Assembly (NCBI GenBank): GCA_050942895.1 | Contig: JBMNOE010000007.1 | Coordinates: 56,210-120,209, forward strand | Origin: JBNRMR01 sp050942895 | GTDB taxonomy: Bacteria; Bacillota; Clostridia; Christensenellales; UBA1750 | Length of the DNA: 64,000 nt | Direction: 5' to 3' | In this document: positions 1 to 8,720 of the stretch, in pieces | How positions within the stretch are numbered: position 1 is the first letter of the stretch | Layout of the letters: each line of letters opens with the position of its first letter | The notes under the pieces: model-generated | The model's input: only the letters and a program-made list of their open reading frames with translations | The model's database searches: none | What the model was told of the DNA's origin: nothing | Program-made: the position numbers and the translations under genes

Positions 1-1
1 C

Positions 2-1759
2 AGCGACGACAACCTGGTGGTCACCTTTGCGACCGGCGCCGATTTCATGGTCAGTTGCGCGCTTATATTGAATGACGATTCGCATTTTTACCGGTTGGAG
101 GCAAGCTCCGTCTGCAATATCAGGCTGGACCCGGGGATGAGCGTCAGCAGCGAATGGGTGGAGGTTTCCTTCGTAAGCGATGTTTTCGCCAAGATAGAGA
201 GCTTTGCCGATGAAAAGGCGCAGCTTTACGGCGCGAGGAAAAACAAGATTTTTAAATCCTCCCCCTCCGTTTACTGCACATGGTATTATTACGGCTCAAC
301 CGTCACCGAGAGGGATGTCATTGAAAATCTGGAGGAGATCAAAAGACGCGGCCTGCCTTTTGACGTTTTCCAGATTGACGACGGATGGGAAAACCGCTTC
401 GGCGACTGGCAAGCAAACGAAAAGTTCCCTTCGGACATGAAGGCGCTGGCAGATAAGATCAGGGCTGCAGGGCTGATGCCGGGAATATGGACCTGCCCCT
501 TCATCGCCAGCGAGGACTCCCCCGTTTTTAAGGAACACCCCCATTGGTTTCTTTTCCACCTTGATGGCAGTCCCTGTCTTTTCCCCATGAACAACAATGT
601 CTACCGCGTATTGGACTTAACCAATCCGGATGCCGTTTCCTGGGCGGCCGGCATTTATAAAAATCTGCGGGAATGGGGCTACATGTACCATAAGCTGGAT
701 TTTACCAGGGCTGCCGTCATTCAAGAAAACTGCAAGTATTATGACGATAGCGTTTCCATTACCAGAGCCTACCGCCATGCCGTGGCTGCCATACGCGAAA
801 ACATGGGCGATGACGCCTACTTCCTGATGTGCGGAGGGCTTTACGACCCCCTTATCGGCATCGTTGACGGCCAGCGCTCAGGCTCCGACACCCTGAGCAT
901 GTGGAGCATTAAAACCGGCAAGGGAGGCAAAGCCGCGCCTTTCACCATCAAGCAGAGTATACTGCGCTACTGGATGAACTTCTGGTGGGACAATGATCCC
1001 GACGCGCTGATGGTGCGCCGCCAAAACGAAAGAACCCTTGGCCTTAACCTGACCTATGGCCTTTTGAATGAGGACGAAGCTGAAACAAGCGCGCTTAATC
1101 AATATATGTCCGCAGGACTTGTCTGCTCCACGGAGCCCCTTAAGCAAATCGACGACGACAGGCTGCACATACTGCGGCGCGTAATGCCCACATACAAAAC
1201 AAAGCCCACGCCAAGGAGCATTTTCTCCGCCGAAAGATACCCTTCTTTTGTGGATGTTGAAAACGAGGGCGGAAAATGGCACACTCTCTGCTTCGTAAAC
1301 TGGTCCGACACCAGCCCCATGCCCTGCGAATTCATACTCAATGGCGATGCGCTGGGCGACTTTTGCTGGAAGCACCAATATTTTGTAGTCTCGTCATATG
1401 ACGGCTCCATCTGCATTGATCCCGCCATTTACGGGCAGAAAATAAACCTCGGGCTCATACCACCCCACGGCTCCATGCTGGTGAAGGTAATGCCCAGGGA
1501 TCTGCTGCCGGCGGTGATCGGCACCAACGGGCATTACTCAATGGGCAGCGAGGTTGACAGGCTTGAAATCAGCGACAGAACCCTGATATTTGAAGTGAAA
1601 AACTTGTTTGACTATCCATCACTCTATAAAATAAGGCTTCCCGAGGGCTTTCATGCTCGAAGCCTGCCCAAAGGCATATCTGCCAGAGGGCGGGATATCA
1701 TGGTGCATATACCCGAAAGGGGTGAGCATCACCTGCGCATCCCCTTGGCCAAGGAATAG
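2..1759 (+). CDS. alpha-galactosidase, GH36 family (5' end outside window)
   Basis: The reading frame is open to the left edge, so the N-terminus, probably a beta-sandwich domain, is missing; the GTG at 17 is only an internal codon. The visible ~585 residues carry GH36 (melibiase) signatures: CTWYYYG followed by FDVFQIDDGW, then the nucleophile motif HKLDFTR (Asp at codon 228 counted from 17) and the acid/base motif QRSGSDT (Asp at about codon 291). A C-terminal beta domain follows. GH36 enzymes release terminal alpha-linked galactose from raffinose-type oligosaccharides or galactomannan side chains. Whether it is secreted cannot be judged. It stands alone; the next genes are on the other strand and unrelated. 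The family call is secure; substrate preference is inferred. Confidence 0.88.
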   Translation, partial: SDDNLVVTFATGADFMVSCALILNDDSHFYRLEASSVCNIRLDPGMSVSSEWVEVSFVSDVFAKIESFADEKAQLYGARKNKIFKSSPSVYCTWYYYGSTVTERDVIENLEEIKRRGLPFDVFQIDDGWENRFGDWQANEKFPSDMKALADKIRAAGLMPGIWTCPFIASEDSPVFKEHPHWFLFHLDGSPCLFPMNNNVYRVLDLTNPDAVSWAAGIYKNLREWGYMYHKLDFTRAAVIQENCKYYDDSVSITRAYRHAVAAIRENMGDDAYFLMCGGLYDPLIGIVDGQRSGSDTLSMWSIKTGKGGKAAPFTIKQSILRYWMNFWWDNDPDALMVRRQNERTLGLNLTYGLLNEDEAETSALNQYMSAGLVCSTEPLKQIDDDRLHILRRVMPTYKTKPTPRSIFSAERYPSFVDVENEGGKWHTLCFVNWSDTSPMPCEFILNGDALGDFCWKHQYFVVSSYDGSICIDPAIYGQKINLGLIPPHGSMLVKVMPRDLLPAVIGTNGHYSMGSEVDRLEISDRTLIFEVKNLFDYPSLYKIRLPEGFHARSLPKGISARGRDIMVHIPERGEHHLRIPLAKE

Positions 1760-1894
1760 GCCGCAAGCATGATCGCTGCCCGCCGGGGGGAGGACTTTGC
1801 CCTTCAGACCCCATCCGCCAAGGGGCAACTCGCTTGGAACTCTTTATGCGGCCTTCAAACGTCCAGAACGCAAAAATCATTTTCATCTAAAAGA

Positions 1895-1925
1895 AAAGGT
1901 GCGCGACTTTAAGCCGTGCACCTTT
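1895..1925 (-). terminator. terminator of the coat gene pair
   Basis: AAAGGTGC and GCACCTTT form an 8-bp stem around a 15-base loop, followed on the minus strand by a T-rich run (TTTTCTTTT). It lies 17 bases beyond the stop of the downstream coat gene. It may also stop the GH36 transcript from the other side. Confidence 0.6.
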
Positions 1926-1941
1926 GTTTCGTGTGAAAGCC

Positions 1942-2211
1942 TTACAGCATTCCCTGGCTCTTCTGTTTTGCCTGGTCAATCTTCGTCTGCTCCGCCGCCT
2001 CAACCTGATACCATCCGCGCTGCTGCATGTCGCAGAAAACATCGTGCTGAATCTGATGCTCATCGTTCAGTATCGCCATAAATTCGTTCTTAAGCTGAGG
2101 GCTTGCGCACTCGTTGGCGAATGTGTTATATGTGTCCGTCAGGTGCTTTTGGGTGGTCAAAACGTCGGTCATCACTGCCTGGGGTGTAAACTCCATCTTG
2201 CTATCCTGCAT
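1942..2211 (-). CDS. spore coat protein, CotF-like
   Basis: An 89-residue protein resembling the small CotF/YhcQ-type coat proteins of Clostridia. It is all alpha-helical, with an N-terminal DVLTTQKHLTDTYN segment and a second NDEHQIQHDVF helix. Such ferritin-like helical pairs are typical of the family, which localises to the spore coat. The start has a GGAGGG site 7 bases upstream, and that site abuts the stop codon of the preceding gene at 2224. The two genes are therefore one operon. Gln- and Met-rich C-terminus. Function beyond coat structure is unknown. Confidence 0.7.
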   Translation of the reverse strand: MQDSKMEFTPQAVMTDVLTTQKHLTDTYNTFANECASPQLKNEFMAILNDEHQIQHDVFCDMQQRGWYQVEAAEQTKIDQAKQKSQGML

Positions 2212-2223
2212 TTCTTCGCCCTC

Positions 2224-2406
2224 CTAGTTCAAAAAGCTGACAAGTCTGTTAAAGTGGTCCTGATGCTTTGCCGCAATCTGCTCGTACTTGGCCTTTATCT
2301 GGGGATCGGTGCTGTTTTGAGCGTACATGCGGAACTTTTTCACGGTTGTGGCCTCGCCACTGATCAGGTCTTCAATGGCAGAAAGTTCTTTGGATGTAAG
2401 GTTCAT
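2224..2406 (-). CDS. small coat-associated helical protein
   Basis: A 60-residue protein. The ATG at 2406 is chosen because AAAGGAG lies 9 bases before it; longer in-frame starts (2424, 2454) lack a ribosome site. The sequence is helical (LTSKELSAIEDLISGE, then an HQDHFNRL motif) and looks like a shortened relative of the CotF-like protein encoded next to it. This pairing is common in clostridial spore-coat operons. A SigG/SigF-like promoter lies about 30 bases upstream, consistent with forespore expression. The exact role is unknown. Confidence 0.6.
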   Translation of the reverse strand: MNLTSKELSAIEDLISGEATTVKKFRMYAQNSTDPQIKAKYEQIAAKHQDHFNRLVSFLN

Positions 2407-2436
2407 AAAAGCGCTCCTTTGCATTTTATTCCCGCT

Positions 2437-2466
2437 TATTTTGCCCTTTTGCACAATGCTTATTCA
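2437..2466 (-). promoter_or_regulatory. possible SigG/SigF-type promoter for the coat pair
   Basis: On the minus strand, TGAATA (2466-2461) is followed after exactly 17 bases by CAAAATA (2443-2437). This resembles the forespore SigG pattern TGAATA-17-CATACTA with two mismatches in the -10. The predicted RNA start is about 25 bases from the ATG at 2406. No good sigmaA pair is seen here. Confidence 0.4.
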
Positions 2467-2580
2467 GCCTTTTCAGCGTTTTTGAACTTTCTTTGTTGCA
2501 GCCTACTTTATATACGCTTAACATTTCTGGGGTATAATATAAAATAATATGCCGCAAATGGCTTTGAGAGGAGTGGTTTA

Positions 2581-3438
2581 TTGGCTCTGCCGGACAACCG
2601 CGTGATAATTACCGCGGACAGCACCTGCGATATCGGAAGCGAACTCGCAAAAAAGTATAACATTGAAATTGTCCCTCTTTATGTCAGCCTTGGAAGTAAA
2701 AGCTATAGGGACGGCGTGGATATACATCCCGACATGATTTTTGACTTCTACGAGAAAACGGGCGAACTGGCAAAAACTTCCGCACCGCCGGTCGAGGATT
2801 ATTTTAACTTTTTCACCCGCATCAAAGAGCCCGGCAAGGAGATCATACACATCAACATAAGCCGGCCGCTCAGCTCCAGCCATGAAAATGCCGTTGCGGC
2901 GGCAAAAAGGATGAAAGGCGTTCACGTTATCGATTCCAGAACCCTCTCCACCGCGATGGGCCAGTTGGCGCTTTTGGCAAGCGAGCTTGCCTCCCAGGGG
3001 AAAACCGCAGATGAAATCATCGCCGTTTTGCAGGACAAGGGTGAAAAGCTCAGCATCAGTTTCGTCATCGACACGCTGGAATATCTGCACAAGGGCGGAA
3101 GATGCTCATCCGTGGCGGCTTTCGGCGCAAATCTGTTGCAGCTTAAGCCCAGCATAAAGGTCGTGGATGGCGGCATGGCAGTTGGAAAGAAATATCGCGG
3201 AAGCCAAAAAAAGGCCCTTATGAACTACATCGACGATACCTTTAAGGACGCGGCGAACATAGACAAAAAAAGGGTTTTCATCACCCACTCCGGCTGCGAT
3301 GAAGAGCTTATCGGCGCCGTTCGTGAGCGTATGTCGGCTTTGATCCAGTTTGACGAGGTTCTGATAACCCGAGCCGGAGCGACCATAACCTGCCACTGCG
3401 GGCCCAACACCCTCGGGGTTATATTTTTTCATTATTAA
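2581..3438 (+). CDS. DegV family fatty-acid-binding protein
   Basis: A 285-residue protein matching the full DegV fold. The N-terminal lobe begins ITADSTCDIG and continues VPLYVSLGSKSYRDGVD; the SAPPVEDY and NISRPLSSSHENA segments form the lipid-binding cleft. The second lobe carries SFVIDTLEYLHKGGRCSS and ends TITCHCGPNTLG. Firmicute DegV/FakB proteins hold a fatty acid for phosphorylation by FakA; no FakA is in this window. The start is TTG, supported by GAGGAG nine bases upstream. A strong terminator follows. Confidence 0.9.
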   Translation: MALPDNRVIITADSTCDIGSELAKKYNIEIVPLYVSLGSKSYRDGVDIHPDMIFDFYEKTGELAKTSAPPVEDYFNFFTRIKEPGKEIIHINISRPLSSSHENAVAAAKRMKGVHVIDSRTLSTAMGQLALLASELASQGKTADEIIAVLQDKGEKLSISFVIDTLEYLHKGGRCSSVAAFGANLLQLKPSIKVVDGGMAVGKKYRGSQKKALMNYIDDTFKDAANIDKKRVFITHSGCDEELIGAVRERMSALIQFDEVLITRAGATITCHCGPNTLGVIFFHY

Positions 3439-3470
3439 TTCTTACTAATACGCAGGCAAGCAAAATAAAC

Positions 3471-3499
3471 AAAAAAGGACGGCGCCTTCGTCCTTTTTT
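3471..3499 (+). terminator. rho-independent terminator after degV
   Basis: AAAAAAGGACG pairs with CGTCCTTTTTT around a 7-base loop, with a terminal T run. It can act in both directions. Confidence 0.85.
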
Positions 3500-3616
3500 G
3501 TTTTCGCTTTTTCTGTTGGGCGATGGCCGCCGTAGCCAAGTCTTTCCCGCTTCGGATTGACCGCGCCCTTAGTTCATTTCGCAACGCTATAATCATTCAG
3601 CAAAATATAAGAATAT

Positions 3617-3646
3617 AAAAAAACCGCGGCTAACACTCGCCGCGGT
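3617..3646 (-). terminator. terminator of the flavodoxin-like gene
   Basis: ACCGCGGC and GCCGCGGT form a perfect 8-bp stem. On the minus strand it is followed by a run of seven or more T, as expected for the gene ending at 3721. Confidence 0.75.
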
Positions 3647-3720
3647 ATGCATTTTAAATGTTGTGAAGAGATGTTTCGTAGAACCTCTGCCCTTCTCTTT
3701 TAACTTTCTTTTAGTCTCTT

Positions 3721-4152
3721 TTAATTCTCGGTTAGGCTGTCCACAATTTCCTGGGACCATTTAAGAGCGCCGTCATAGTCCGACTGCTTGATTTTGCCCT
3801 GCTTAAACAGGCCGCCGACCTTCACCAGATGTGTCTTGCCCACAACATTCAGTCCGCGCTTTTTAACCGCTTCAGCCAGAATATCGCCGGCCTCAGTGCC
3901 ATCGTGCTTGCTTACCAGCAGGAAGGATACGTTTCTGGCCCTCTGGGGGGTCAGGTTGGAGCAAAAATCCAGAACCTGGCGATCAGGCCTCTTTCCGGTC
4001 TCCAAACATATGATCATCAACTTTTCATTATCGCTGGGGTACGCAGGGGGGATCTGATCAGAGGTGGTCTTATATTGGCGCGCAATGGCCTGTGCCAAAT
4101 GCTCGGCATTCCCCACTTTTGAAAAGAACAGAACTCTCATCTTAAACAACAT
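3721..4152 (-). CDS. flavodoxin-fold protein of unknown function
   Basis: A 143-residue protein starting at ATG 4152, with GGAGG nine bases upstream. The N-terminus (MRVLFFSKVGNAEHLAQAIA) looks like a flavodoxin first strand and phosphate loop. The loop reads SKVGNAE rather than the canonical SGTGNT, so FMN binding is uncertain. Later, the alternating strand pattern (LMIICLE, NVSFLLVSKHDGTEAG) also fits the fold. Monocistronic, with its own terminator. It could be a minimal flavodoxin or a flavodoxin-like domain protein that has lost the cofactor. Confidence 0.55.
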   Translation of the reverse strand: MLFKMRVLFFSKVGNAEHLAQAIARQYKTTSDQIPPAYPSDNEKLMIICLETGKRPDRQVLDFCSNLTPQRARNVSFLLVSKHDGTEAGDILAEAVKKRGLNVVGKTHLVKVGGLFKQGKIKQSDYDGALKWSQEIVDSLTEN

Positions 4153-4279
4153 ACTAATACGCCTCCGTGATTGTTATTGGTTTATTCTATCACAAAAGTA
4201 TGAACTTGTTTTGAACATCGCCCATATTTTTCGCAAAATTTGCGCAAATATAACACTAAAAAGCATTTTAAAATGAAAA

Positions 4280-4306
4280 TACCGCCGTTTTTTTCATTCG
4301 GCGGCA
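4280..4306 (-). terminator. terminator of glmM
   Basis: CCGCCG (4282-4287) and CGGCGG (4299-4304) form the stem; the minus-strand transcript continues into TATTTTC. It lies 32 bases after the glmM stop. Confidence 0.5.
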
Positions 4307-4337
4307 TTTATAGACTTCCTCAAAACGCTTTAGTCCG

Positions 4338-5672
4338 TCAGACCATGTGCTGTCTGATAACCTTTTCCAGATGCTTCGCGCTTTGCAATACCTGGTCCTC
4401 GTCCTTGCCCTCAACCATTATTCTGATAAGAGGCTCTGTGCCCGAAGGGCGAACCAGCACCCTGCCGCTTTTCCCCAGCCTGTCGGATATGAACTGCACG
4501 GCCTCCTCCACCTGGGGATAATTTCCCATTTTTCGCACACCGCTGACGCGCACGTTTATCAGCGTCTGCGGGTATTGTTTAAGCTGCTCTCTAAGCTCAC
4601 AAAGACGCTTTTTGCGTCTTCTCATGGCGCAGGCCAGCTTGACTGCAGCCAATATGCCGTCGCCCGTGGTGCTGATGTCCATAAAAATCAGATGCCCGGA
4701 GGCCTCGCCGCCCAGGTTATAGCCCTGCGCCAGCATTTCCTCCAGTACATAGCGGTCGCCAACCTTTGTGCGTATCAGCTTCGCTCCCCGCGCATTTAAA
4801 TAATCCTCAAAGCCCAGATTGCTCATGACCGTTCCAACGACAGTCCGCTTATTTAAGCTGCCTTCCTCCAACATGATATCAGCGCAGATGGCAAGGGCAT
4901 TATCGCCGTCCACCACCTGGCCGTTTTCATCCACGGCGATCATCCTGTCGGCGTCGCCATCGAATGCAAAACCAACCCCGCCCCTTTGTCTGACCGCCTC
5001 TTGAAGGGCGCTTATGTTGGTGGTTCCGCAGCCCTCGTTTATGTTCGCGCCGTCGGGCCTGTCAAAAAGAGAGGTGACGGTGGCCCCAAGGCGGCTGAAA
5101 ACCTCCGATGCGACGCCGCTCGCAGCGCCGTTGGCGCAATCCAGCACGACTTCAAGGCCGGAAATGTCTTCGTCTGCCGCCTGTATTATGGTCTGCATAT
5201 ATGACTCGGCAGCGTTCTCGTATCTTATCACCCGCCCGATTTCAACATCTGTCGGCATGGGAAGAATGGCGCCGTTTAAAACGATATCCTCGATTTTGTC
5301 CTCGATCTCGTCGGAGAGCTTCTGCCCGTCCTTGTTGAAGAACTTTATTCCGTTATCGCCGAAATGGTTGTGGGACGCGGATATCACCACCCCGGCGTCA
5401 ACCCCGGAAATCCTCGTCAGATGCGCCACCGCCGGAGTGGGTATGACCCCCACGGGAAGAGCGTCGGCCCCAACGGAACAGATGCCGGCGATAAGGGCCG
5501 CCTCCAGCATGTCACCGGATATGCGCGTGTCCTTTCCAACAAGAACCCGCGGCCTGCCGTTTTTAGATGTCAGCACACTGGCGCCCGCGCGCCCCAGCTT
5601 ATAAGCAAGCGTCGGAGTCAAGCCGTAATTGGCCTTTCCCCTCACCCCATCCGTCCCAAAAAGTCTACCCAT
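4338..5672 (-). CDS. glmM: phosphoglucosamine mutase
   Basis: A 444-residue enzyme converting glucosamine-6-phosphate to glucosamine-1-phosphate for UDP-GlcNAc and peptidoglycan synthesis. All four alpha-D-phosphohexomutase regions are present. The phosphoserine loop SASHN is at 98-102 (Ser100), the Mg-binding loop DGDAD at 238-242, a sugar loop GGEASGH follows, and the phosphate loop RPSGTEP is near 410. Length and the N-terminal GRLFGTDGVRG are typical of GlmM rather than of phosphoglucomutase. A GGAG site sits 8 bases before the ATG. It is last in a minus-strand run behind trxB with a 91-base gap. Confidence 0.96.
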   Translation of the reverse strand: MGRLFGTDGVRGKANYGLTPTLAYKLGRAGASVLTSKNGRPRVLVGKDTRISGDMLEAALIAGICSVGADALPVGVIPTPAVAHLTRISGVDAGVVISASHNHFGDNGIKFFNKDGQKLSDEIEDKIEDIVLNGAILPMPTDVEIGRVIRYENAAESYMQTIIQAADEDISGLEVVLDCANGAASGVASEVFSRLGATVTSLFDRPDGANINEGCGTTNISALQEAVRQRGGVGFAFDGDADRMIAVDENGQVVDGDNALAICADIMLEEGSLNKRTVVGTVMSNLGFEDYLNARGAKLIRTKVGDRYVLEEMLAQGYNLGGEASGHLIFMDISTTGDGILAAVKLACAMRRRKKRLCELREQLKQYPQTLINVRVSGVRKMGNYPQVEEAVQFISDRLGKSGRVLVRPSGTEPLIRIMVEGKDEDQVLQSAKHLEKVIRQHMV

Positions 5673-5763
5673 CTTTTTATCTCCATATTTATATTTTTAT
5701 ATTCTGCAACAGTTTACCATCACAAAGAACAATTGCCAAAACTGCCGCCAAGAGCCAAAGCAA

Positions 5764-6675
5764 TCATAGCATATCCCAGTCCTGCTGGATGCTATACGAA
5801 GCCACTGCGCCGTCTGCCGCAGCGGTTATTACCTGCCTTAGCTGCTTTGTGCGGATATCGCCGATGGCATAAACCCCTGTCAGGCTTGTGCGGCAATCCT
5901 CCCCGGCGATGATATAGCCGCTTTCGTCCATATCCACCATTCCCTTGGCAAGCTGACTTTGCGGATTGCTTCCAACGGCCACAAAAACCCCCTGCACAGG
6001 CAATATCTCCGCATCGCCCGTTTTAAGATCCTTGAGCCTCAGGGCCTCCACCTTGCTGCCGCCCATTATCTCCTCGCTGACATTGCTCATCTTGTAGTTG
6101 ATGTTATCAGCGTGAGAAAGCTTGTTAACCTCCACCGCCGCAGCTCTGAATTCATCCCTTCGGTGGATCAGCGTGACGCTATTTGCAAACCGGGCAAGAT
6201 ATAGCGCGTCCTCGATGGCAGTGTCTCCCCCGCCGATGACAGCCGTATCCTGGCCTCGGAAGAAGGCGCCGTCGCATGTGGCGCAATAGGAAACACCCAT
6301 GCCCTTCAGCCTTTCCTCGCCGGGCACCCCAAGTAGCTTGGGCTGTGCGCCCATGGCCAGCACCACCGCCTTGCACTCGTATGTAACATCCCCGGCGATT
6401 ATCTTCTTCGGCCGGCCCGAAAGCTCCAGGGCCGTTATTCCTTCGTAGTTGATCTCACAGCCCAACTCGGTGGCCTGCTCGGCGATTTTCATCGAAAGCT
6501 CCGCGCCGTTTATGGCCGGCGCTCCAGGGTAATTTTCTATTATCTCGGTGGTGGCAGCCTGACCGCCTGCAAAAAGCTGTTCAAAAATGACGGTTTTAAT
6601 GCCCGCCCTGGCCAGATAAAGGCCGCAGGAAAGCCCCGCAGGGCCTCCGCCAATGACTGCAACTTCAAAACTCAT
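5764..6675 (-). CDS. trxB: thioredoxin-disulfide reductase
   Basis: A 303-residue low-molecular-weight thioredoxin reductase that passes electrons from NADPH to thioredoxin. FAD-binding GGGPAGLSCG is at 9-18, the redox-active CATC motif at Cys131/Cys134, NADPH-binding GGGDTAIEDALYL just after, and the FAD-binding YAIGDI near the C-terminus. AAAGGAG precedes the start. It lies between the MBL hydrolase (83-base gap) and glmM (91-base gap) on the same strand, so it may be transcribed with them or from its own promoter. Confidence 0.95.
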   Translation of the reverse strand: MSFEVAVIGGGPAGLSCGLYLARAGIKTVIFEQLFAGGQAATTEIIENYPGAPAINGAELSMKIAEQATELGCEINYEGITALELSGRPKKIIAGDVTYECKAVVLAMGAQPKLLGVPGEERLKGMGVSYCATCDGAFFRGQDTAVIGGGDTAIEDALYLARFANSVTLIHRRDEFRAAAVEVNKLSHADNINYKMSNVSEEIMGGSKVEALRLKDLKTGDAEILPVQGVFVAVGSNPQSQLAKGMVDMDESGYIIAGEDCRTSLTGVYAIGDIRTKQLRQVITAAADGAVASYSIQQDWDML

Positions 6676-6758
6676 ATGTATCTCTCCTTTCGAAGCAGTA
6701 TAATAATATGCTGCGTTTATTTATTCGGTGAAGATGCCGAAAACGCCTGCATTAACTC

Positions 6759-7676
6759 TCACGGCTTTTTTTGCTCATTTTGCTCAATTTTTAAGACGCC
6801 GCCCTCAACAGACAGGACGACCTCGCCGCTGTCGGTTGAATATATCCTTGCGCCCACATCTTCCAGCCTTTCGATTACCTTATCGGACGAATCCGAGATA
6901 TCCTTCTGGGTTATTATCGCATAATCCGGCATTACCTGCCGCAAAAACGCATTCTTGCTGGAGGAATTGCTGCCGTGGTGCGCCACCTTCAGAACATCGG
7001 CGCTTAAGTCCCGGCCGGAACTTATCATGTCGCTTTCGCTTTCGCTCTCAGCGTCGCCTGTGAAAAGAACCCTGATGCCCTGGTATTCCAAGGCAAACAC
7101 AAGGGAGCAATCGTTTATGTTTTCGTATTCATCCATCGGCCCCACGAATTCCATCACAGCTCCGCCAAGGCTGTATGAGTCCCCCGGCTGGGGAACGAGG
7201 GTTTCCACTCCTTTTGTTCCAAGAGCGCGCATCAGCCTTTCATATGTGGCCGTGGTGTGGGTTTTTGATGAGATATAGCAAAGCTCCGGCGAAAATTCTT
7301 CTATCACATATGACATGCCGCCGATGTGGTCAAGATGGGGGTGGGTGGCTATGATTGCGTCCAGCTCATACACTCCGGCGCTTTTCAGGTAGCTGATAAC
7401 ATAGTCCACAGTGTCGGCCTCGCCCGCATCCACCAGCATGGCCTCGCCATCGGCTATCACCAGAATGCTGTCAGCCTTTCCCACGCTTAAAAAGTGGATA
7501 TAAAGCCCTTCTCCGGGCATATGTGTGTAGGACGGCCCCGCCCAATTTTCCAGGGAGTCCAGCAGCGTATCGGCCAATCCCAACCGATACGCCGCTATCA
7601 TCAAAACGATTATCGCCAGGCTCACCCACAGGGGCGGCCTTTTGCTGCTTCTATTGTTTCTATTCCTGTCGTTCAT
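6759..7676 (-). CDS. ComEC-like MBL-fold hydrolase, membrane-anchored
   Basis: 305 residues. A basic N-terminus (12 residues) and one membrane segment at about 15-33 place the catalytic domain outside the cell. The domain has HPHLDH (112-117), then FTGDAESESE and VAHHGSNSS. These match the hydrolase domain of ComEC/Rec2 found as a stand-alone protein in many Firmicutes. Such proteins are thought to hydrolyse nucleic-acid or other phosphodiesters at the cell surface; the substrate is not shown here. No strong ribosome site precedes the ATG, which follows the M42 gene by 18 bases, suggesting translation coupled to that operon. Confidence 0.82.
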   Translation of the reverse strand: MNDRNRNNRSSKRPPLWVSLAIIVLMIAAYRLGLADTLLDSLENWAGPSYTHMPGEGLYIHFLSVGKADSILVIADGEAMLVDAGEADTVDYVISYLKSAGVYELDAIIATHPHLDHIGGMSYVIEEFSPELCYISSKTHTTATYERLMRALGTKGVETLVPQPGDSYSLGGAVMEFVGPMDEYENINDCSLVFALEYQGIRVLFTGDAESESESDMISSGRDLSADVLKVAHHGSNSSSKNAFLRQVMPDYAIITQKDISDSSDKVIERLEDVGARIYSTDSGEVVLSVEGGVLKIEQNEQKKP

Positions 7677-7694
7677 TTTAATTTTGCCGCTTTA

Positions 7695-8720
7695 TCAGCC
7701 CGCGGCGGGAAAAACTTTCTTTTCCAAAGCCGCAATGGCGATCTTTACCGCAGCCTCGATATCCCCCAGGTCGGTGGTTTCATGGGCGCTGTGTATGTAC
7801 CTGCATGGGATGGATATGCAGCAAGCCATTACGCCGCCCCTTGCCTGCTGAATGGATGCCGTATCCGTTCCGCCATAGGGCAGCACCTCCATCTGATATT
7901 TGCTGCCGGTCTCCTTGGCGCATTCAACCAAAAAATCCCGCGCCTCAACAGGCACGATAATGCTCCTGTCCATCACTTTTATGGCGGCGCCGTCCCCAAG
8001 GGCCAGGGCCAATGTGCCGGAGCCAGGGGTATCGCCGGTGCCGGTGACGTCGAAGTTCAGGCCAAAGTCCGGGTTTATGGCATAGGCCGCCACCTTGGAG
8101 CCCCTAAGGCCCACTTCCTCCTGGGTGCTGAACACCGCGTAAAGGTCATGCTCCGACTTCGCCTTCAGGAAAACCTCCAGCATCACCGCGCAGCAGACCC
8201 TGTCGTCCATATATGCGCAGGAAAACCGGGTGTTTTCTCCGTTTTCCCCTGCCTTCATTTCCCGGAAAATGGGCGTGTAGACAGCCATGTCGCCTATGGA
8301 CACGAGCCTTTGCGCCTCCTCCTTCGACCTTGCGCCGATATCCACGAACATCTTTGCAAGGGTCATCTTGGAGATGTCAAAGTCCTTGCTCTCAGCGCTG
8401 ATTACGCCGCTGACGCCGTTTTCAAATGTGACGGAGCGGGCATAGGCGCTCAAGGCGCTTATGCCGCCCACGGGGGCGATGCGCAAAAAGCCCTTGTCGT
8501 CGATGTCTATGACAACAAAGCCGATCTGATCCATATGGGCGCAGAGCATCACTTTCTTGCCGGAGGTACCTTTTTTCAGGGCGATGAGATTGCCCAAAGC
8601 GTCCACGCGCATTTCATCCGCGTAGTCTTTCAGGTAGCCCTTCAAAACTTCCCTGACCTTCGCTTCCCTGCCGGAGGGGCCATAGGCGGTTAAAATATCC
8701 TTAAGCATGTCTTTAAACAT
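7695..8720 (-). CDS. M42 family metallopeptidase (third of three in tandem)
   Basis: 341 residues, a dinuclear-metal aminopeptidase of the YsdC/FrvX/deblocking type; these form 12-subunit cages that trim short peptides. Metal and catalytic residues are intact: LCAHMDQIG (His, Asp), AYMDDRV (bridging Asp), STQEEVGLRG (catalytic Glu pair), FDVTGTGDTPG (Asp) and CRYIHSAHE (His). GAGGTG precedes the ATG with good spacing. The start overlaps the previous M42 gene by 8 bases, so the paralogues are translationally linked. Confidence 0.92.
   Translation of the reverse strand: MFKDMLKDILTAYGPSGREAKVREVLKGYLKDYADEMRVDALGNLIALKKGTSGKKVMLCAHMDQIGFVVIDIDDKGFLRIAPVGGISALSAYARSVTFENGVSGVISAESKDFDISKMTLAKMFVDIGARSKEEAQRLVSIGDMAVYTPIFREMKAGENGENTRFSCAYMDDRVCCAVMLEVFLKAKSEHDLYAVFSTQEEVGLRGSKVAAYAINPDFGLNFDVTGTGDTPGSGTLALALGDGAAIKVMDRSIIVPVEARDFLVECAKETGSKYQMEVLPYGGTDTASIQQARGGVMACCISIPCRYIHSAHETTDLGDIEAAVKIAIAALEKKVFPAAG

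Noticed and set aside
3721..4152. Calling this a standard flavodoxin
   Set aside because: The FMN loop is SKVGNAE instead of SGTGNT, so only the fold, not the cofactor, is claimed.
7494..8693. 399-residue plus-strand ORF
   Set aside because: It lies antisense to the M42 and MBL genes, which have clear catalytic motifs; its product is low-complexity with no family pattern. Similar antisense ORFs at 37498-38949 and 51437-52516 were dropped for the same reason.
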